6,110 bases of DNA from Sutterella sp. UBA4713 (lineage in GTDB: Bacteria; Pseudomonadota; Gammaproteobacteria; Burkholderiales; Burkholderiaceae_F), in NCBI GenBank assembly GCA_002404465.1, contig DHJT01000076.1, positions 22,807 to 28,916 of the forward strand, written 5' to 3'. Positions 5,947 through 6,110 of the stretch are shown piece after piece (the stretch's first letter is position 1; each line of letters begins with the position of its first letter). The notes under the pieces were generated by a model, which was not told the origin of the DNA, did no database searches, and was given only the letters and a program-made list of their open reading frames with translations. The position numbers were made by a program, and so were the translations under genes.

Positions 5947-6110
5947 TCAATTTTTCACGGCCGATTCGATTTTTTGCCGAAAAGGACTTGTCGGCGGTTC
6001 GATGCAGCGCTCGACGGCCAGGTAATCGGCAAGCTCCGCGTCTCCTGCTTTGCGCGCGGCATCGGCCGGGCTTTGCCCGTGCACATTGCACAAATCTCGA
6101 TAAGCCCCGG
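5947..6110 (-). CDS. Ankyrin-repeat protein, C-terminal part
   Basis: The 3' end of a gene enters from the right edge and stops at TGA 5949-5947, giving the last 53 residues. The stretch NVHGQSPADAARKAGDAELA, about residues 8-27 of the visible part, and DYLAVERC after it follow the ankyrin-repeat pattern: a G-x-(S/T)-P-x-x-x-A helix start, then AG and a second helix ending in DYL. A 16-residue polar tail follows (PPTSPFRQKIESAVKN). Ankyrin repeats bind other proteins, and the partner is unknown. The start and most of the protein lie outside the window. Another frame across this stretch is longer on paper but is arginine-rich and has no family resemblance. The gene lies 151 bp upstream of the uvrA-like gene on the same strand, so co-transcription is possible but not shown. 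Confidence 0.65.
   Translation of the reverse strand, partial: GAYRDLCNVHGQSPADAARKAGDAELADYLAVERCIEPPTSPFRQKIESAVKN

Noticed and set aside
5840..6091. A minus-strand 83-residue frame across the right edge
   Set aside because: Its product is rich in arginine and resembles no family. Another frame over the same bases reads as an ankyrin repeat and ends at 5947.

Overview
The window looks like an ordinary stretch of a Gram-negative, probably proteobacterial, chromosome. Genes are close together, two start with Sec-type signal peptides, and a UvrA paralogue is present. The gene content would suit a gut betaproteobacterium of the Sutterellaceae type, but that is a guess from protein style. I see no mobile element, tRNA, rRNA or CRISPR array.

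Layout from left to right. Positions 1-283 hold no convincing gene. Next is a DUF362 gene on + (345-1307), followed by a convergent flavodoxin-like gene on - (2049-1477) that encodes an N-terminal signal peptide. A 241-bp divergent region with a clear palindrome (about 2139-2159) separates it from a SIMPL/DUF541 gene on + (2291-3031), also exported. A convergent spacer rich in inverted repeats (3032-3314) precedes a large UvrA-family gene on - (5795-3315). Last, the 3' end of a probable ankyrin-repeat gene on - runs off the right edge (6110-5947).

The most notable point is the start of the DUF362 gene. An ATG at 284 opens a near-textbook Sec signal peptide in a different frame, and a run of eight T (315-322) separates that frame from the DUF362 body. 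One T fewer would fuse them into MKPKLIASVIVFFGAGETFA followed directly by the DUF362 body. The gene is therefore a broken or slippage-controlled exported protein, or the sequence carries an indel error. If it is exported, the three left-hand proteins (DUF362, flavodoxin, SIMPL) would all lie in the envelope.

The UvrA-like protein keeps both ATPase halves, the zinc modules and the DNA-contacting insertion region. It has only about 20 residues where classical UvrA has the UvrB-binding domain, so it belongs with the class II (UvrA2/DrrC-like) proteins and is unlikely to load UvrB. No strong intrinsic terminator or canonical sigma-70 promoter could be assigned with confidence.
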